Source of the DNA: Mayfieldus sp963841445
GTDB lineage: Bacteria; Actinomycetota; Thermoleophilia; Solirubrobacterales; 70-9
Direction of reading: 5' to 3'
NCBI GenBank assembly: GCA_963841445.1
Contig: CAWJCP010000002.1
Location: 1,116,001-1,180,000, forward strand
Length of the DNA: 64,000 bases
A program made the translations under genes and the position numbers. Each line of letters opens with the position of its first letter. Positions within the stretch are counted from its first letter, which is position 1. The notes under the pieces were generated by a model. It did not search any database. It was not told the origin of the DNA and was given only the letters and a program-made list of their open reading frames with translations. This document shows, piece after piece, positions 17,331-24,949 of this stretch.

Positions 17331-17382
17331 CGCCGAGTGGAGCGATTGGTACGCCATGGAGTACCGAAGTCCACACTCGGCG
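17331..17382. other. Nested-hairpin element, copy 2
   Basis: This is a second copy of the element at 367-420. The outer stem is CGCCGAGTG (17331-17339) with CACTCGGCG (17374-17382), the inner stem TGGTAC (17347-17352) with GTACCG (17361-17366), and the 8-nt loop ends in GGA as in copy 1. Differences between copies keep pairing (C-G against T-G at the inner stem base; the outer stem gains a T-A pair in place of T-G). It lies in the 268-base gap between the response regulator start and the hydrolase stop, where nothing else is seen. Confidence 0.5.
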
Positions 17383-17455
17383 GGCGGTTCTCGGGAATTT
17401 CACAGCCGCCGGGAGAGCGGCGACGAGAATGCGGCCGATTCACGAGATTCCTCTC

Positions 17456-18346
17456 TCATCGGCACCGCGCGGCCCCCGGGGCCGCGCGTTTCATTTGCTC
17501 CGGTCGATTGAGGAACTTCGCCAAGCAGTCCGCGTATCGCTGCGGCTCCTGGATGTGGGGCGCGTGTCCGACCCCCTCCCAGCGCATGAGCTTGGCCTTG
17601 GGGATCAGCTCCCGGTAGCGAGACTCATGGGCCTCCGGCATCCAGGCGCTGTCCTCGGCTCCGCGCAGGATCCAGACCGGGCACTCGATCCGCGAATAGC
17701 GGTCGACGTCGGCGGCCGGGGCCCGCGGGTCGATATAGCCGATCAGGTCGATGAAGCCGCGCAGCTGGCGCTTCGGATCGGCGAGCGCGTGGCCGGCCTC
17801 GCGCTCGAGCAACTCCTCATCGACGTCGCGCTGGGCGTACTCGCGTAGCCTGTCCATCGCCTGTTTGCGAATGAAGCGCTCGCTCGCGATCCGCTCGAGC
17901 AGCCAGCGGCCCGGGCCGAAGCGGGCCAGCCGCATCGGCAGCGGCGGGCGCGCGCGGCCGAGGGCGCTCGGCGCCTCGAGCAGCAGGGCGCGCAGACGGT
18001 CGGGCTGCTGCCAGCCGAAGCGCAGCAGCGGCGCGCAGCCCATCGAGTGCCCGACGCCGGTGAAGCGCTCGATCCCGAGCTCGCCGGTGAGCTCGATCAG
18101 CTGGCGGAGGTGGTCCTCGTAGGTGATCGGCCGGCGCGGCCCGCGGCGCTCGGTGTAGCCGTTGCCGAGCGTGTCGAAGGCGACGCCGCGCACTCCCTCT
18201 GGCAGGCCGGCCAGAAAAGGCTCCCAGGTGCTCGCCGAGCTGGTGATCCCGTGCAGGAAGACGACCGCATCGCCGTCGCCGGGTCGCTCGAGCACCCGCA
18301 CTGCCCCCGACGGGACCTCGACGAAGCGTTGCTCCACGGCGGCCAC
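17456..18346 (-). CDS. Alpha/beta hydrolase
   Basis: A 296-residue alpha/beta-hydrolase-fold enzyme. It shows the oxyanion motif FLHGITSSASTWEPF, the nucleophile elbow GVGHSMGCAPLL (Ser), the acid region CPVWILRGAEDSAWMP (Asp) and the catalytic His in WEGVGHAPHIQEP. A GTG at 18346 places the protein start just before the first strand; the same frame is open far upstream across another gene, so longer forms are unlikely. A 10-bp palindrome lies over the last codons. It follows a small membrane-protein gene under a PHO-box-like repeat. The substrate is unknown. Confidence 0.9.
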   Translation of the reverse strand: MAAVEQRFVEVPSGAVRVLERPGDGDAVVFLHGITSSASTWEPFLAGLPEGVRGVAFDTLGNGYTERRGPRRPITYEDHLRQLIELTGELGIERFTGVGHSMGCAPLLRFGWQQPDRLRALLLEAPSALGRARPPLPMRLARFGPGRWLLERIASERFIRKQAMDRLREYAQRDVDEELLEREAGHALADPKRQLRGFIDLIGYIDPRAPAADVDRYSRIECPVWILRGAEDSAWMPEAHESRYRELIPKAKLMRWEGVGHAPHIQEPQRYADCLAKFLNRPEQMKRAAPGAARCR

Positions 18347-18405
18347 GGCGAGAACATATGCGCGGGCGGCGAGTCGCCGCCCGCGAAGCGATTCTACGGG
18401 ACCGC

Positions 18406-18690
18406 TCAGCGAAGCTGCGGGACCCGCAGTGAGCCCAGGGCGCGACCGCGGCGCCTTGCGCTGCGCCGGGTCAGGGCCGGGCGCCGGAGCGCGACCCTGG
18501 CGACGAGCCCGAACCCGCCGCTCGCCGTTCCAACAGCCAGCAAGCCGGCCGCGATCGCGGAGCCGATCGGCGCCGGGAGCCCGACCGCAAGCAGCGCGGC
18601 GAGGCCGAGCAGCGAGACGGCGAACGCGAGCGCGACACCCTGGCGCGCAGCCCGGGTGACATCTTCGAGGTGCACTGTCGTCGTCTTCAT
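18406..18690 (-). CDS. Small two-span membrane protein
   Basis: A 94-residue protein with two hydrophobic segments (about residues 19-38 and 42-65) and a very basic C-terminal tail (LRRPALTRRSARRRGRAL). It has no recognised motif. ATG at 18690 lies 43 bases downstream of the PHO-box-like repeat at 18733-18765, so it may belong to the phosphate regulon together with the hydrolase downstream. It is supported by the clear amphipathic and charge layout and by start context only. Confidence 0.58.
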   Translation of the reverse strand: MKTTTVHLEDVTRAARQGVALAFAVSLLGLAALLAVGLPAPIGSAIAAGLLAVGTASGGFGLVARVALRRPALTRRSARRRGRALGSLRVPQLR

Positions 18691-18732
18691 GCCGCAACCG
18701 TAGGCAGGCGGGGACGTCGCCTGGTTTAGGAG

Positions 18733-18765
18733 TTGTGACCTCCTTGTGACGCTCCTGTGAAGCGG
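18733..18765 (-). promoter_or_regulatory. PHO-box-like triple 11-bp direct repeat
   Basis: On the minus strand the repeats CTTCACAGGAG, CGTCACAAGGA and GGTCACAACTC have TCAC in the same phase every 11 bases. They face the small membrane protein gene (start 18690) and begin 15 bases after the uppP stop. Two of the three units read GTCAC rather than TTCAC, so the match is weaker than at 16083. Confidence 0.48.
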
Positions 18766-18780
18766 GGCCGCCCGGAGCGC

Positions 18781-19623
18781 CTAGAAGGTGGCGCTCTTGA
18801 CCCCGGTGGCGATCAACAGCAGGCAGAAGGTCCCAGCGGCAAAGCGGTAGTAGGCGAACGGCCGGTAGCTGTGAGTTCGCACGAGGCGCAGCAGGAAGGC
18901 GATCGCGGCGTAGCCGGAAATCGCGGCGGCGATCGTCCCGACGACCATCGGTCCCCCGACGCCGCTGGGCAGGCCGTCGTGGACCGCCTTTGCGGCGCTG
19001 AAGACGGTGGCGCCGGTGACGACCGGGATCAGGAACAGGAAGCTGATCCGCGCGGCGCTGTCGCGATCGAGCTGCAGGTAGCGGGCCATCGTGATCGTGA
19101 TCCCCGAGCGCGACGTACCCGGCGCCAGCGCCAGCACCTGGGCGAGGCCGATGTAGAGGCCGTCGCGGAGGCTGACGCTGTCGACGTCGCGGCGCTCCGG
19201 AAGCGAGTCTGCCCAGAGCAGCACCGCTCCGAAGACGATCAGCAGGATCGCGATCAGCCAGGGCTGGCCGAGGTGGTCCTCGATGAAGCTCTCCCCCAGC
19301 CCGCCGGCGATCACCGCCGGCACCGTCCCGACCGCGATCGCCGCGGCGACCCGCTCGTCAGTGGACTCGATGCGCCAGGCCCGCAGCGCGCGCAGCGCCG
19401 CGACTGTGTAGCGCACGACCTCGTGTCGGAAGTAGCCGATCGCGGCGACCAGGGTCCCGGCATGCAGCGCCACGTCGAAGGTCTTGTTGAAGTGCTCGTG
19501 ATTCTCGAGGAACGTGTAATTCTGAAGCCAGGGGACCAGGATCAGGTGCCCCGAGGAGGAGATTGGGAGAAACTCGGTCAGCCCCTGAACGATCCCCAGC
19601 AGCAGTGCCTCGAGCTCGGACAT
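18781..19623 (-). CDS. uppP: Undecaprenyl-diphosphate phosphatase
   Basis: A 280-residue integral membrane enzyme of the BacA/UppP family that recycles the lipid carrier of cell-wall synthesis by removing one phosphate from undecaprenyl diphosphate. The two active-site signatures are present: LTEFLPISSSGHLIL (near residue 15) and ALAPGTSRSGITITMARYL (near residue 165). About eight membrane segments are evident. The ATG at 19623 fits family starts (MSELEALLLGIVQG). Intact, and downstream of a divergent small gene. Confidence 0.95.
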   Translation of the reverse strand: MSELEALLLGIVQGLTEFLPISSSGHLILVPWLQNYTFLENHEHFNKTFDVALHAGTLVAAIGYFRHEVVRYTVAALRALRAWRIESTDERVAAAIAVGTVPAVIAGGLGESFIEDHLGQPWLIAILLIVFGAVLLWADSLPERRDVDSVSLRDGLYIGLAQVLALAPGTSRSGITITMARYLQLDRDSAARISFLFLIPVVTGATVFSAAKAVHDGLPSGVGGPMVVGTIAAAISGYAAIAFLLRLVRTHSYRPFAYYRFAAGTFCLLLIATGVKSATF

Positions 19624-19700
19624 CGCGGCATCGTAGATGAGCATCTAAAGGCCCGATGAAGGCGCGCCGGTACCGAGGGTCGATCGTTTAGAGTCGAGCC

Positions 19701-19946
19701 ATGCGCTGGGCACGTCTGACAGGCGTCCTGGCCGCCCTCGCGGCGGTCTTGCTGGTCCAGGCCCCGGCGGCGCTGGCCGAAGACGGGGTCGGCTTGGCCG
19801 GCCGGGTCGGCGATAAGACGATCACCCTGTTCTGCTTCGGGGTGATCATCTTCTTCCCGGTCCTGGTCGCGACCCTTTCCTTCATCCAGGGGCGGCTGGA
19901 GGCGCGCAAGGATCGGCGCCGCTACGACCTCGAGCGGCTCTCCTAG
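19701..19946 (+). CDS. Small membrane protein with signal peptide
   Basis: An 81-residue protein with an N-terminal signal sequence (LTGVLAALAAVLLVQAPAALA) and, after a short external loop, one membrane helix (ITLFCFGVIIFFPVLVATLS) followed by a basic tail. No known family is recognised. It is divergent from uppP with a 77-base gap and is followed directly by a two-copy palindromic repeat. Confidence 0.62.
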   Translation: MRWARLTGVLAALAAVLLVQAPAALAEDGVGLAGRVGDKTITLFCFGVIIFFPVLVATLSFIQGRLEARKDRRRYDLERLS

Positions 19947-19950
19947 AATC

Positions 19951-20077
19951 TCCTGCGGCGGCTGCGCCGCCTGACATGCGCCTGCGGCGACACTTTGTGT
20001 CGCCGCCCAGCAAATGCTCCTGCGGCGGCTGCGCCGCCTGACATGCGCCTGCGGCGACACTTTGTGTCGCCGCCCAA
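19951..20077. repeat. REP-like palindromic repeat, two tandem copies
   Basis: Two almost identical 60-base units (19951-20010 and 20018-20077) start 67 bases apart. Each has a first hairpin (GCGGCGGC...GCCGCC), a linker CTGACATGCG and a second hairpin with a perfect 10-bp stem GCGGCGACAC/GTGTCGCCGC around TTT (first copy 19984-20006). Related units occur at 20824-20883 and 42024-42211. They lie between the 3' ends of convergent genes, so they may also act as terminators. Confidence 0.75.
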
Positions 20078-20080
20078 CAT

Positions 20081-20809
20081 CTAGCGGCGTCGTCGTCCTC
20101 GGGCCCGCCGCCGAGCAGCGTCTCGCGAAACAGCCGCGCCTCCTCTTCGAACAGGGGCCCGAAGTCGCGCTCGCGGTCGATCAGGATGCGGCGCTTGGTC
20201 TCCAGGGTCGCCTCGCGCGGCGCCGTCCGCGATTCCGGCCCCGACCTCCAGCGAGCGCTCGGCTGCGGCGCCGTCTGCGACCAGCTCGTTGACGGCCCCG
20301 AGCCGCAGCGCCTCCTCGCTCCCGAAGACGCGCCCGGTCAGCGTGACCTCCGCGGCCTGCGCCGGCGCCATCGCGGCTCGCGCCGACGCATACGAAGGGG
20401 CGATCCCGCGCGGCAGCTCGGGGAAGCCGAAGCTGGCGCTCGCGGCGGCGATCCGCAGATCGCAGAGCAGCGCCAGGGCGAAGCCGCCCGCCAGCGCCGG
20501 GCCGTTGACGGCGGCGATCACCGGGCGCGGGCAGGAGCCGACCGCCTCGAAGGCCGCGGTCGAGGTCTCGACCAGCCGCCGCTTGTGGTCGCGGTCGCCG
20601 CCGAACTGGGAGACGTCCATCCCCGAGCAGAAGGCCGAGCCGGCACCGGTGAGGACGATGCAGCCGACGCCGTCGTCGACCCCGAGGCTGGCGAAGGCCT
20701 CGCTGAGCTCGACGCGCAGGTCGATCGAGAGCGCGTTTCGCTTCTCGGGACGCTGCAGGGTGACCAGGGCCACCTCGTCACGGCGTTCGATCGAGAGCAG
20801 GCCGGCCAT
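20081..20809 (-). CDS. Enoyl-CoA hydratase/isomerase family (frameshift near 3' end)
   Basis: A crotonase-fold enzyme of about 240 residues. The oxyanion-hole elements GAGSAFCSGMDVSQFGGD and NGPALAGGFALALLCDLRI and the active-site region FPELPRGIAPSYAS are present. After residue 190 the frame shifts by one base (extra G near 20240); the alternative frame continues with a family-like C-terminus (EATLETKRRILIDRERDFG). The exact stop is uncertain because the corrected frame runs into the adjacent repeats. Substrate not determinable; it stands alone between repeat copies. Confidence 0.87.
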   Translation of the reverse strand: MAGLLSIERRDEVALVTLQRPEKRNALSIDLRVELSEAFASLGVDDGVGCIVLTGAGSAFCSGMDVSQFGGDRDHKRRLVETSTAAFEAVGSCPRPVIAAVNGPALAGGFALALLCDLRIAAASASFGFPELPRGIAPSYASARAAMAPAQAAEVTLTGRVFGSEEALRLGAVNELVADGAAAERSLEVGAGIADGAARGDPGDQAPHPDRPRARLRAPVRRGGAAVSRDAARRRARGRRRR

Positions 20810-20823
20810 GCGCAGTGATTTAT

Positions 20824-20883
20824 GTGCCGCGAAACAAAGTGTAGCGGCAGAGGCATGTCAGGCTGGGCGAAGCCCGCCGCAGT
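20824..20883 (-). repeat. REP-like palindromic repeat, single copy
   Basis: Read on the minus strand this is TGCGGCGGGCTTCG, then CAGCCTGACATGCC, then a hairpin with loop CACTTTG, matching the units at 19951 and 42083. It lies in the divergent gap between the crotonase gene and yjbQ, unlike the other copies, so it cannot be only a terminator. Confidence 0.6.
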
Positions 20884-20976
20884 GGACACCCGCGCACCCG
20901 TCCCCATCGATCGAGTGCGGTGATTGACACGCCAGGGCGTGCCAAAAGCCGCAGTCGCCAGAAACGAAGGAGCCCG

Positions 20977-21438
20977 ATGAAGTCGCACACCGCCTACCGA
21001 ACCTTCAACACCGAGCAGCGCCGCGAGTGGGTCAGGATCACCGAGGACGTCCAGGAAGCCGTCGACGAAGCGGGCGTGCAGGAGGGCATGGCCCTGGTCT
21101 CGGCGATGCACATCACCGCCGGGGTCTGGGTCAACGACGACGAGCCGGGGATCCTCGAGGACGCGCTGGAGTGGCTCGACAAGCTGGCGCCGCCAAGCTG
21201 GAAGGAGCCCTCAAACCGGGTCGCCGAGGAGCTTCTGCCGGAGGGTGGCGACTATCGCCACCACCGCGGCGGCGAGGACAACGGCGACGCGCACCTGAAG
21301 AACCTGCTCGTACACCAGCAGGCGATCCTGCCGGTCACCGAGGGCAAGCTGGACCTCGGCCCCTGGCAGCAGGTCTTCTACGCCGAGTTCGACGGGCGGC
21401 GGCCGAAGCGACTCGTGATCAAGGTGATCGGCGATTGA
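20977..21438 (+). CDS. yjbQ: YjbQ family (UPF0047) protein
   Basis: A 153-residue YjbQ/UPF0047 protein. Family hallmarks are seen: MHITAGVWVNDDEPGILEDAL and the His-rich HHRGGEDNGDAHLKNLLVH followed by GKLDLGPWQQVFYAEFDG. Members have thiamine-phosphate synthase side activity in vitro; the physiological role is unsettled. The ATG at 20977 has a GAAGGAG ribosome site eight bases upstream; an in-frame GTG at 20920 is disfavoured. The 3' end overlaps a small opposite-strand ORF by 20 bases. Confidence 0.9.
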   Translation: MKSHTAYRTFNTEQRREWVRITEDVQEAVDEAGVQEGMALVSAMHITAGVWVNDDEPGILEDALEWLDKLAPPSWKEPSNRVAEELLPEGGDYRHHRGGEDNGDAHLKNLLVHQQAILPVTEGKLDLGPWQQVFYAEFDGRRPKRLVIKVIGD

Positions 21439-21562
21439 TCGAGGCCGGCTTGAGCCGGCGCATGCGGATGTGCTCGGGGGCGAATTGGTCGAGCTGCCGC
21501 TCGAGGCAGTGCGCGCAGGCGCACTCGGGCATCGCGAGGCCGGTGTTCGGGCAGTTCTGCAT
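21419..21562 (-). CDS. 47-residue Cys-rich ORF
   Basis: A short minus-strand ORF with five Cys residues in the pattern CPN...MPECACAHC within its first 19 residues, followed by a basic helix (RMRRLKPASINRRSP). Such spacing suggests a zinc-binding knuckle. No good ribosome site is seen (only CCTCCCCGGA before the ATG), and the gene overlaps the end of yjbQ. It is reported because the Cys spacing is unlikely by chance, but expression is unproven. Confidence 0.38.
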   Translation of the reverse strand: MQNCPNTGLAMPECACAHCLERQLDQFAPEHIRMRRLKPASINRRSP

Positions 21563-21714
21563 TCCGGGGAGGCTTCGGGGGTGCAGCCGGCGGGAGAGTA
21601 GATCTGCCCACGGCGGAAAAACGAATCACAAGGCTCGCCGCCTCCTCGACTTCGCGTCCGGGGCGGCTCGACGACCGTCCGGGAGGGTTTGCGATCTGGG
21701 ACGATGCGGCGGCG

Positions 21715-22599
21715 GTGACCAGCGAGCGCGATCGTTCCGAGAACGAGCCGGGGGGCGACGAGCGCGTCCCCGCCCCGGAGGCGGCGGGCCCGGCCCGCAA
21801 GCCGCCGGCCGACGCGATCGCCGAGGCTAAGGTCCGGGCGCCGACCCGCGGCAACCGCCGCCTCGAAGCGTTCCTGGGTGCCGTCAACGCCGACGACGAG
21901 GTTCGAGCCTGGTGGTACATGGCCCAGGTCCACGCCGAGCGGCTCGGGATGTCCGACCACTCCTGGGTCCACGTCCAGATCGTGCTCAACGTCTCGCTGC
22001 GGCTGCTGCGGCTGCTCGCCAAGGCCGACGTCGAGCCGGCGATGGTCGCCGACCACGGGATGGCCCAGCGCGACGCCGAGGTCGTCGTCGCCGCGGGCTC
22101 GCTGCTGCACGACGTCGGGATGTCGATCCACCGCACCGACCACGAGGCCTACAGCCTCTTCCTCGCCCGCGAGGCGCTGGGGCGGCTGCTCGCCGACGTC
22201 TACGAAGAGCCCGGCCGCAGCATCGTGATCGCCGAAGCGCTGCACGCGATCATCGGCCACCGGCGCCGCGGCGAGCCCTACACGCTGGAGGCGGGGGTGG
22301 TGCGGGTCGCCGACGCGCTCGACCTCGCGCAGGGGCGCTCGCGACTGCCGATCGAGGCCGGGCAGGAGGGGATCCACTCGATCTCGGCGGCGGCGATCGA
22401 CGAGGTGCGGATATCGGCCGGCGAGCGCCTCCCGGTCCGGATCGAGATCGAGATGAACAACTCGGCCGGCATCTTCCAGGTCGACGACCTGCTGGCCACG
22501 AAGCTGCGCGGCACCCCGCTCGAGCAGCGGGTCGAGATCGTCGCCGAGGTCAGCGGCGAGAGCGAGAAGCGGCTGCTGAGCGGGTTCAGCCTGCCCTGA
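21715..22599 (+). CDS. HD-domain phosphohydrolase
   Basis: A 294-residue protein. After a charged 50-residue N-terminus, an HD domain is visible: HSWVHVQIVLNVSLRLLRLL, then the metal-ligand doublet GSLLHDVGMSIHRTDHEAY, a downstream His in EALHAIIGHRRRGEP and the Asp in VRVADALDLAQGRSRLPIE. HD domains hydrolyse phosphate esters, often of nucleotides. The C-terminal 90 residues form a beta-rich region (RISAGERLPVRIEIEMNNSA) of unknown role. GTG start at 21715 in the same reading frame as an acidic N-terminus. The gene converges on, and overlaps by 14 bases, the M23 peptidase gene. Confidence 0.85.
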   Translation: MTSERDRSENEPGGDERVPAPEAAGPARKPPADAIAEAKVRAPTRGNRRLEAFLGAVNADDEVRAWWYMAQVHAERLGMSDHSWVHVQIVLNVSLRLLRLLAKADVEPAMVADHGMAQRDAEVVVAAGSLLHDVGMSIHRTDHEAYSLFLAREALGRLLADVYEEPGRSIVIAEALHAIIGHRRRGEPYTLEAGVVRVADALDLAQGRSRLPIEAGQEGIHSISAAAIDEVRISAGERLPVRIEIEMNNSAGIFQVDDLLATKLRGTPLEQRVEIVAEVSGESEKRLLSGFSLP

Positions 22600-23275
22600 G
22601 GCGCTGCAGGCGGCTCAGCAGGGGCATCGGGTCCAGCACCGGCCCCCAGGTGCCCCGTCCGGCCCGTTCCTCGAAGTGCAGGTGATAACCCCAGCAGGAG
22701 CCGGTGCAGCCGAGCTTGCCGAGCTGCTGGCCCGCCCGCACGTGATCGCCGGCCGCCACCATCGCCGGCTCCAGCATGTGGAAGTAGTTGTAGGTGCGGT
22801 CGGCGGCCGGGTCGTAGATCGAGGCGTAGTTGCCGCTGCCGCCGTCGTAGCCGGTCTCGAGCACGATCGCGCCCGAGACCGCGACCAGCGAGGTCCCGGG
22901 GGCAGCGAACATGTCCTGGCCCTCGTGGCCGCGGCCAGCCCCAATCCCCTCCCCGTACTCGGGCCTGGCGAGGATCGGGAAGGCGTGACGGGGCGGGTCG
23001 AGGAACTCGCGCGCCCGCCGCGGGATCAGCGACAGCACCCTTCCGACAGCCGGAGCCGGCCGGGCCGCGGCGGCATCCTGCGCTGCGGACCCGTGGACCG
23101 CGAGCTTCTCGTTGCTCGGTGCGGCCCCGCCGGCAAGCGCGCTCGCCGACAGCGTCGCGCTGAGAATCGCCGTCGCGGCCGCCGCCCCGCGGCGGGCTCT
23201 GCGCCGGCGCGCTGCGCGCCAGCGCTCGTGCCCGAGCCCGAGCATCAGGAACCCCGCCACGGAAGGCTGCGCCAA
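22586..23275 (-). CDS. M23 (LytM-type) peptidoglycan endopeptidase
   Basis: A 229-residue secreted zinc peptidase. A basic N-terminus and hydrophobic segment (AAATAILSATLSASALAGG) act as signal or anchor. The peptidase domain has GRGHEGQDMFAAPGTSLVAV (first Zn His and Asp), VLETGYDGGSGNYASIYDP and GCTGSCWGYHLHFEERAGRG (HxH). Two Cys flank the last motif. It likely cleaves peptide cross-links in the wall. It is adjacent to an Rpf-like muralytic gene on the same strand, a cell-wall remodelling pair. Confidence 0.9.
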   Translation of the reverse strand: MAQPSVAGFLMLGLGHERWRAARRRRARRGAAAATAILSATLSASALAGGAAPSNEKLAVHGSAAQDAAAARPAPAVGRVLSLIPRRAREFLDPPRHAFPILARPEYGEGIGAGRGHEGQDMFAAPGTSLVAVSGAIVLETGYDGGSGNYASIYDPAADRTYNYFHMLEPAMVAAGDHVRAGQQLGKLGCTGSCWGYHLHFEERAGRGTWGPVLDPMPLLSRLQRLRAG

Positions 23276-23363
23276 GCGATGGACCTCAACACAGGCTCGA
23301 CGGCCGATCTGCAGGACCGCTGCCAGGGTCCATAACCCTCAGTGCTCATGCAGGTGTCCTCGG

Positions 23364-23858
23364 CTAGCCGCAGACGGGCCAGGGGCTGCTGCCGCTGTGC
23401 GAGTAGAGCAGTGCGGCGCGATAGTCCTGCTCGGACTCAGAGGCTGCGGCGGGATCACCGTGACCGCCGACCGAAGCCCAGGTCCCGTAGTCGAACTGGT
23501 ACTTGCCGCGGTAGGTGCCGCCCGCCGAGACCGCATGCGGATTGCCACCCGACTCGCAGGCGGCAATCGAGTCCAGGGTCGACTGCGAGACACCGCCGGG
23601 CAGGTGCGCGAACCTGTGCCGCCGCTTGTGCCGCTTGTGCCGCTTGTGCTTGCGGATCTCGGTCACCTGCACGTCGATCGTCCTGTGCAGGCCCCGGATC
23701 GGCCGGTTCAGCGGGTTGTGCCGGTGCTTGCGCTTCGCGGCGGGTCTCTTCGCTCCCTCGGCCTTCGTGGTCAGCTGGGGAGCAGCCGTCGCCAGGGCCG
23801 GAAAGCTGATTCCGACTGCGACCGCAAACGCGGCTGGATAACGCCATCTGTCAAACAC
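23364..23858 (-). CDS. Rpf-like transglycosylase
   Basis: A secreted protein of about 164 residues ending in a resuscitation-promoting-factor/transglycosylase domain: LDSIAACESGGNPHAVS (catalytic Glu), GTYRGKYQFDYGTWASVGG and SSPWPVCG, with the disulphide Cys pair. The N-terminus is a signal peptide (AAFAVAVGISFPALATAAPQ), followed by a very basic His/Lys/Arg-rich spacer (KHKRHKRHKRRHRFAH). GTG at 23858 is chosen because GGAGGTGG lies eight bases upstream. It cleaves peptidoglycan glycan strands. The 5' leader of about 230 bases is GC-rich and could be structured. Confidence 0.88.
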   Translation of the reverse strand: MFDRWRYPAAFAVAVGISFPALATAAPQLTTKAEGAKRPAAKRKHRHNPLNRPIRGLHRTIDVQVTEIRKHKRHKRHKRRHRFAHLPGGVSQSTLDSIAACESGGNPHAVSAGGTYRGKYQFDYGTWASVGGHGDPAAASESEQDYRAALLYSHSGSSPWPVCG

Positions 23859-24110
23859 GGAAGAAACCACCTCCGTTCGTGCGTCATGCCCGGTGGCGGG
23901 GAGCCCGTTCGGGCTCACCGCGGCCGCGTTCGCTACCCGCGGGTGACGATGCGGGTGCTGGGGTAAGGCGACTGTCGTCCGGACTTCGCCCCGGCGGATT
24001 TCTCATGGAGCGCCCCCCAATAGGCGCCTGCCGGGGTCCTGTTCCGTGTGAGCGCGGCAGGGTGGCATCGACCGTGGGGCGGTTGTGTGATGCTCGTCAC
24101 AGAGCAGCCC

Positions 24111-24920
24111 ATGAACGAGACACCTGCAACGAGCTCAGGCGGCGCGGCGGCCGGCGAAGCGCCGGGCCTGAAACCGGTCTTGCGGCTGCTCGACGAGGAC
24201 TGCCCGCGCGGGGCCGCCTTCGGGACCGCCCTCTCAGCCGCCGTGCTGCAGCGGGTCGCGGGCGGCGAGCTGGCCGACACGGCCCGCCTGAACCGGCCCG
24301 GCAGGATCGTCACCTTCGGCCGCCGCGACACTGTCAGCGACGGCTATGAGGCCGCGGTCGAGGCGGCGCGAGCCGCGGGCTACGACGTGGTCGAGCGGAT
24401 CGCCGGCGGGCGCGCCGCCGCCTACAACGGGGCGGCCCTGAACCTCTCGCAAGCTGTCCACCGGCCACGCCCGGCCAGCTCGACCCAGGCGCGCTTCGCG
24501 GAGATGGCGGAGCTGGTCCGCGAAGCGCTTGCGTCGCTCGGGGTCGACGCCCGGGTCGGCGAGGTCGCGGGCGAGTACTGCCCCGGGGCCTTCAGCGTCA
24601 ACGCCGGTGGGCGCCTGAAGCTGGCCGGGATCGGACAGCGGATGATCAAGGACGGCGCCCACGTCGGCTGCGTGATCGTCGCCGCCGACAGCGACGGCCT
24701 GCGGAGCGCATTGGTGCCGGTCTACGAGGCTCTCGGGCTCGACTGGGACCCGAACACCGCGGGCAGCGTCGAGGACGTCGTCCCCGGGATCGGCGCCGCT
24801 GACGTCGAGCAAGCGCTGCGTGTGGCGCTGGCGCGGCGCTTCGAGCTCGAGAAGGCGCGCTTCGACGACGCAACGCTGGAGCTCGCCCAGCGACTCGAGC
24901 CCCGCCACCAGCCGGGCTAG
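24111..24920 (+). CDS. Lipoate/octanoate protein ligase family protein
   Basis: A 269-residue protein of the BPL/LplA/LipB superfamily that transfers lipoyl or octanoyl groups to protein lysines. Seen are RPGRIVTFGRRDTVSDGYEA, the RR-G-G equivalent RIAGGRAAAYNGAALNLSQA, YCPGAFSVNAGGRLKLAGIG (conserved Lys in KLAGIGQR) and a short C-terminal domain. Whether it is ligase or octanoyltransferase cannot be decided. ATG at 24111 or the in-frame ATG at 24090 may be used. It is followed after 29 bases by a phosphopantetheinyl transferase, another cofactor-attaching enzyme. Confidence 0.84.
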   Translation: MNETPATSSGGAAAGEAPGLKPVLRLLDEDCPRGAAFGTALSAAVLQRVAGGELADTARLNRPGRIVTFGRRDTVSDGYEAAVEAARAAGYDVVERIAGGRAAAYNGAALNLSQAVHRPRPASSTQARFAEMAELVREALASLGVDARVGEVAGEYCPGAFSVNAGGRLKLAGIGQRMIKDGAHVGCVIVAADSDGLRSALVPVYEALGLDWDPNTAGSVEDVVPGIGAADVEQALRVALARRFELEKARFDDATLELAQRLEPRHQPG

Positions 24921-24949
24921 GCGGCAGATTCGCCGCGGAGACGGCTGCG

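Noticed and set aside
17466..17486. GCGCGGCCCCCGGGGCCGCGC palindrome split as GCGCGGCCCC / GGGGCCGCGC, as intrinsic terminator
   Set aside because: It lies over the last codons of the hydrolase gene, and the only T-rich flank is on the plus strand where no gene ends.
23859..24090. Possible cyclic di-AMP (ydaO) riboswitch in front of the Rpf-like gene
   Set aside because: Such riboswitches precede rpf genes in actinobacteria and the leader has GC hairpins, but the conserved ydaO cores (GGGGAACC, GGGTGAAT and the CCCGAA...CAGCTAACC end) are not visible.
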